Positions 60,280 through 64,000 of a stretch of DNA of 64,000 bases are shown in pieces. Within the stretch, counting starts at the first letter, position 1, and each line of letters begins with the position of its first letter. The notes beneath the pieces are model-generated. The model saw only the letters and a program-made list of their open reading frames with translations. It ran no database searches and was not told where the DNA came from. Position numbers and translations under genes: made by a program. The stretch covers positions 1,674,001 through 1,738,000 of the forward strand of contig CM082582.2 of NCBI GenBank assembly GCA_040954595.2. The letters are read 5' to 3'. Source of the DNA: Balanoglossus misakiensis (lineage: Eukaryota; Hemichordata).

Positions 60280-60665
60280 TGTCAGAGGTGGAGGGCACCC
60301 CTCTGATTCCAGGATAAATATTGAGCTGCTCTCAGTGCCAAGGAGTAAACATCCGTGGATAAGGTATGGGGAGAAACTACACAAACCAGTGCGGATACAA
60401 TAATACAGTTGATTTAATTTAAATCAATTAAATAATATAAAGATAATACTAGGAATATAATTTTTGTGCACAATATGCACAATATCAAATGTCTCTGTCC
60501 TAACCAATTTAGCAGGTACAGGTATGCTGATACAATTGGTCATACAATACAATGGGTTACTTAATATATTACATAAATGAATATATTCACAATATCACTA
60601 TAGTTTATTGTCTATTGCATATTGTCTAAACAATGGTAAGTGTCACTTAGCTGTATATAACATTC
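60280..60665 (-). mobile_element. 5' LTR (partial; outer end not determined)
   Basis: The LTR should end (CA) at 60,280-60,281, next to the primer binding site. On the - strand a TATA-like TTATATACAG (60,651-60,660) lies upstream of an AATAAA (60,604-60,609), a plausible promoter and poly(A) order. The outer TG end could not be fixed because no second LTR is present in the window for comparison. The interval given is a minimum guess. Confidence 0.4.
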
Positions 60666-61616
60666 ATAGTAAACAATCATGATTCAACCACAATATGGGA
60701 TGGAGTCCTGTATAGATGAACGATGTAGCGACGATCCACATTACACATACAATCTGTGATACACCATGTTTTCTACCACTTGTAGTCCTCCAGTAGTCAA
60801 GTAAACACACTGAAGACTGACTTGTTAGATGCAAGTCTTGGGTTAAATGGCTGAATGAAAAATCAACAAACATTGACTGAAATGTCCACCTTAGCAACTG
60901 TTCACAAATGAATACTGACGTTTCTCAATAATAATTATCAGAAATTTGGACTAGTTAAAGCGCCATGATTACATGTGATATCATGGAAAATTATGCTTTA
61001 ACTATGACCGTCCTATTACTTACAAATTGTCGAATTTGACATAAATATCCATAAAATATAAATTTAAGTTATAGTAAATAAATAAACAAATACATTACTT
61101 ACACGAGAATTCTTCACCACACTTCATGCTCAGCAATACCGGGTCTATAGGATGGTTCCACAGAACTCTGCTTGGAGCAATTTCCAGCCACACCACATAC
61201 GACCATGCCAGCCACGCCAATCGCCCGACCACACCGGTTTGCACTGAATAAGCACAATTCTGCTTTCTAGAAGTACTGAATTTACTTCCACTCGAATTGC
61301 AGAAACAGTGGTCCTGAGAGCACTAATGCGCGCTACAGCATTACATGGACACAGCAAGGTATGGTGCAATATTTCCCCTAGTATTTCTACTCACTGAGCA
61401 GGGAGACCCGACTTGTTGCTCCCTTCAAGACCTAAATTGAAGTGTGCTCTCTTACTACACGAAACTTAGCTAACGAAGCCCTATTCATTAACATGACAAT
61501 ACACGGTGTCACTACACCTGAAATTATGCGGGCACCTGGGTTTCCACTGACTCCAGTACTACCTAATTATATGACAAGTTGGGACCGACAGTCGAGACCC
61601 ATACAGCATTACAATC
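60666..61616. other. Unassigned sequence right of the retroelement
   Basis: Part may still be LTR. AT-rich to about 61,090, then more G+C to about 61,440. Frames on both strands are short and unrecognised. The stretch 61,577-61,613 (AGTTGGGACCGACAGTCGAG onward) matches 51,050-51,086. Confidence 0.5.
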
Positions 61617-61745
61617 AACAAATAGTAAAAAAAATAAAAAAATAAACAAAAAACAGGAAAACATTTTAAAAATACAAATAAAATTATGAAACTACTAAAA
61701 AAACAAAACAAAAACAAAAACAACACAAAAACACAAAACAACAAG
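61617..61745. repeat. A-rich low-complexity tract
   Basis: About 130 bp almost entirely of A with scattered C and T (AAAACAAAACAAAAACAAAA and similar), just left of the second 1.9-kb repeat. The matching position left of copy 1 has no such tract. Confidence 0.8.
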
Positions 61746-61790
61746 CGAGGTCAATAAAGATTAACGCTTACAAAGATAGAAAAAGTAAGA

Positions 61791-63684
61791 CTGTTGTGAT
61801 TATTGCTGGAATAGGCAATGTTTTAATCTACCTGCAAATACTGGTGTGACAAAGATTGTCGGCCAGTCAACATCACCAATGATATTAACAATATAAAAAT
61901 AAATAAAATTTCAACGATTCAACTTCTTTTCTAGCTTCCTATCTGGATAGTTTGTTTTATTTTACTCTAAAGATCACCTTTCTTCTAGGCCACGTGGCAA
62001 GAGACGTTTTCAAATTCTACTATCATCGATGCGAGAGTACTATAGTATTCTCATATACACGGACAAAGGCCACCAAAATAAGAGAATCAATTGGTCAAAT
62101 GGTAGAGGGCGCAAAAACAGATATTTCAAATGACAAAATTTTCCGATAAACGTGTTTAATCAAATCAAACTGTGCTCAATGGTATTCTTGCAAAAATTGA
62201 ATACACATGAAACAAAATACAGCAACTGCCATGAACAACAAGTTTATTCATGACAAAATTCAATTTTTTTAATCAGTGATTTCCATTATCAGCTGAAAAC
62301 TAAAATTAGATTGTCATCTTGAACAGTATAAAATCAGCGAGCAATTAGACATTAAGTACCCAGCATACTAAAATAAAACCATGTAAACATGCACAATTAG
62401 ATAATCAAAGATTTTTATTTATTCACCATGATGTTTTTAATTTATGTCAAATCAAAGTACTTGAAGTTATGGAAGATCAATTAAAATAGAAAACTGTAAT
62501 TTTAATGGCTCGGTAATGTATCCAATTTCTGCCCAATATATGAAATTTCCGAGTCAGCAACTGAAGAATTCGTGGGGAAAATATTTACGTGATGTGTAAC
62601 AGAATTCACTTTGAAGTAAGGAGTTTTTGTAAAATCAACATGCATATTACAATTTATTTGTAAAAATTGATTGGCAATGGAAAATTGGCGTTTAAATATA
62701 TAGTACTTCAAGATGAACAGATAAAATATAAGTTATTACAGATGTCATTTTACGACAACAAGGAATGTTCAATCGTTCTTTAATATCTTTAATGATGCCA
62801 GGTCAAAGGTCACCTTTGCAAATTCAACCACTGGTACCATAGCCATTTCAAATGTAGCCAAAAGTGCGCCACCACTTTCTTCAAACATACTGAAACCATC
62901 TACAGGTTACTGTAGTCCTATATCTCTTGGCAACCATGGCAGTTTAGCTAGACATGAGCTGGCAAGGGGTGACCTGCAAGCTTTGAACTCTGGCTTCGGT
63001 AATGTCGACTCTGGCTTTGGCATATACTTGCAGGTCCATATGACCTTGGGGTGAACATGGTCATGAAGAAATAAATAGAATCTGTTTGGTACATTGTCAA
63101 CTTCATTTTAAACTTTCAAAAAAATAACAATATGGTGAGTAATGTTTTTGTTGTTTTCAAAGAGACTCACCATACACTTTAGTAAATCAAAGACTTGAAA
63201 AAGTTTTGAGGACTATCATTTGTCTGAATCTCGGACCGCGAGGCACATACTACCTTAAATAGTTTCACTCGCAGCTTCTTGTGGGCAGTTTCTCCTTGCG
63301 TACCTGTACAGACACACCAGGAGACCGTTCCCGATGAACAACGACACCCACATGAAAACATTCAAGCGTCTGGTCACACCCATTTCCGTCAAACAAGAAC
63401 ATGAATGAAACTGCGGAGGAAGAGAACGGGAGAGTGCCCATTAACCCTGTAATGGCCAATCATTTACTGGCACAAGGTTCAGGATGTACGATCACTGGAG
63501 TTGAAAATAAGGTCATGGATTTGAAAATCATTTTGAGTTATGAAATTGAAATACATATTTTTCATTGTGGATTCTCCGACATAAATATTATCAAAATCAA
63601 TAAGGGTTGGCTTTTTAATTTATGACATATAACGCCATGAATCTAGCCCATTAATACAAAGGCAATACTTAAACACATTTCGGG
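61791..63684 (+). repeat. 1.9-kb direct repeat, copy 2
   Basis: Same orientation as copy 1, 10.4 kb away. It starts CTGTTGTGATTATTGCTGG and ends CACATTTCGGG. It carries the same exon-like frame and downstream AT-rich sequence. Differences are mostly single substitutions and run-length changes. Confidence 0.85.
61989..62149 (+). CDS. Possible 3'-terminal coding exon, copy 2
   Basis: Preceded by CCTTTCTTCTAG and opening in the same phase as copy 1, it encodes 52 codons (GHVARDVFKFYYHRC ... SNDKIFR) and stops at 62,147-62,149; AATAAA follows at 62,372-62,377. The four differences from copy 1 all change an amino acid. The protein is not recognised, and upstream exons would have to lie beyond the A-rich tract, where none was identified. 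Confidence 0.3.
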
Positions 63685-64000
63685 GTAGCGTTATGACAAC
63701 TTGAAGAAAGTATGAATACAAACTTTCTAAAGTAATATTTTAAAGGTTGGCGTATTGCTTAGCATAATCATTTTTCCGTTTGCTGTGACATTTGTCTCCC
63801 TGTGAGAGTTTAAGTAAATGTAGAGTCACGCAAATTAGGCAACATCAATATCCCATACGTAATTCAGTGTGTTTTGTTCGCATTTTTGGTTTTCATTTTG
63901 AAAATGAACAAAGGACTTTCCTATCATTGACCAACACTCGTATGAATACATCCAAATTACCCAACTTTAATTTTTCTTAAAGAATTGGTCAGCTCTGCGA
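63685..64000. other. Unassigned right-end sequence
   Basis: Unique sequence after the second 1.9-kb repeat. An open frame of 62 codons (63,792-63,980) has no recognisable motif. Confidence 0.4.

Larger units (their letters stand above)
56155..60281 (-). mobile_element. Gmr1-like Ty3/Gypsy retrotransposon, 3'-truncated and decayed
   Basis: Read on the - strand the order is LTR end, primer binding site, leader, Gag with CCHC zinc knuckle, aspartic protease, integrase with GPY/F module, then reverse transcriptase. Integrase before RT is the Ty1/copia order, but the RT and integrase sequences are Gypsy-like. That combination is the hallmark of the Gmr1-like lineage known from deuterostomes. The element is dead: a one-base frame change in Gag, a 7-bp duplication in RT, a lost catalytic aspartate, and loss of everything after the RT connection (RNase H, 3' UTR, 3' LTR). 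The left boundary is where RT homology stops, about 56,160. The 5' LTR extends right of 60,281 to an undetermined point. Confidence 0.85.

Noticed and set aside
60043-60384. 113-codon - strand frame at the leader/LTR
   Set aside because: Crosses the LTR end and primer binding site and has no recognisable domain.
61559-61744. 61-codon Phe-rich - strand frame
   Set aside because: Translation of the A-rich low-complexity tract.
51384-63684. 1.9-kb direct repeats as LTRs of the Gypsy-type element
   Set aside because: The primer binding site and LTR end lie at 60,260-60,281, more than 1.5 kb from the nearer repeat, and the repeats do not have TG...CA ends.

Overview
The window is eukaryotic, nuclear and almost gene-free. 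It shows a very long AT-rich satellite, a decayed Ty3/Gypsy-type retrotransposon, a piece of a non-LTR retrotransposon, foldback-type inverted repeats and one candidate 3' exon with a splice acceptor. No operons, rRNA, tRNA or prokaryotic signals were seen. The retrotransposon has integrase upstream of reverse transcriptase, the arrangement of the Gmr1-like lineage described from deuterostomes. This suggests a marine animal, probably a deuterostome (echinoderm, hemichordate, cephalochordate, tunicate or fish). The species cannot be named from sequence alone.

Layout. (1) 1-33,469: satellite array I, all in + orientation. The basic unit is about 78 bp (26 codons), and some units carry an extra block of about 28 bp (long unit about 106 bp). 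Superimposed are near-identical kilobase duplications (2.62 kb tandem; a block of about 7-9.7 kb copied 9,735 bp downstream, itself containing 1.74 kb and 2.95 kb tandem duplications). (2) 33,477-36,260: a large imperfect palindrome, about 1.0 kb left arm, 18-nt loop and about 1.76 kb right arm, the right arm enlarged by extra sequences including hairpin elements. (3) 36,263-39,597: satellite array II, same family but in - orientation, with poly-C tracts and a 996-bp tandem duplication. (4) 39,606-50,397: satellite array III, back in + orientation, joined to array II through a perfect 39-bp inverted repeat; it has its own higher-order repeats (about 1.8 kb and 987 bp) and a GGCTATAGC monomer variant. 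Variant markers group arrays II and III together and apart from array I.

(5) 50,398-64,000: more complex sequence. A 1.9-kb direct repeat (51,384-53,278 and 61,791-63,684, about 97% identical where I compared it) flanks a region of about 8.5 kb. That region holds a LINE reverse-transcriptase fragment (- strand), several palindromes, short tandem repeats and the Gmr1-like element (- strand, about 56,160 to beyond 60,281). The element keeps a tRNA-Pro-like primer binding site and Gag, protease and integrase. It has a one-base frame change in Gag, a 7-bp duplication and a mutated YxDD motif in RT, and its 3' end (RNase H and 3' LTR) is missing. Each 1.9-kb repeat carries the same possible terminal exon (52 codons plus stop, preceded by a pyrimidine tract and AG).

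No intact host gene is visible. The main interest is architectural: two orientation switches of one satellite, each sitting on an inverted repeat, plus a retroelement with an unusual domain order. Near-identical duplicated blocks in such sequence may reflect recent unequal exchange or assembly error; only long reads would tell.
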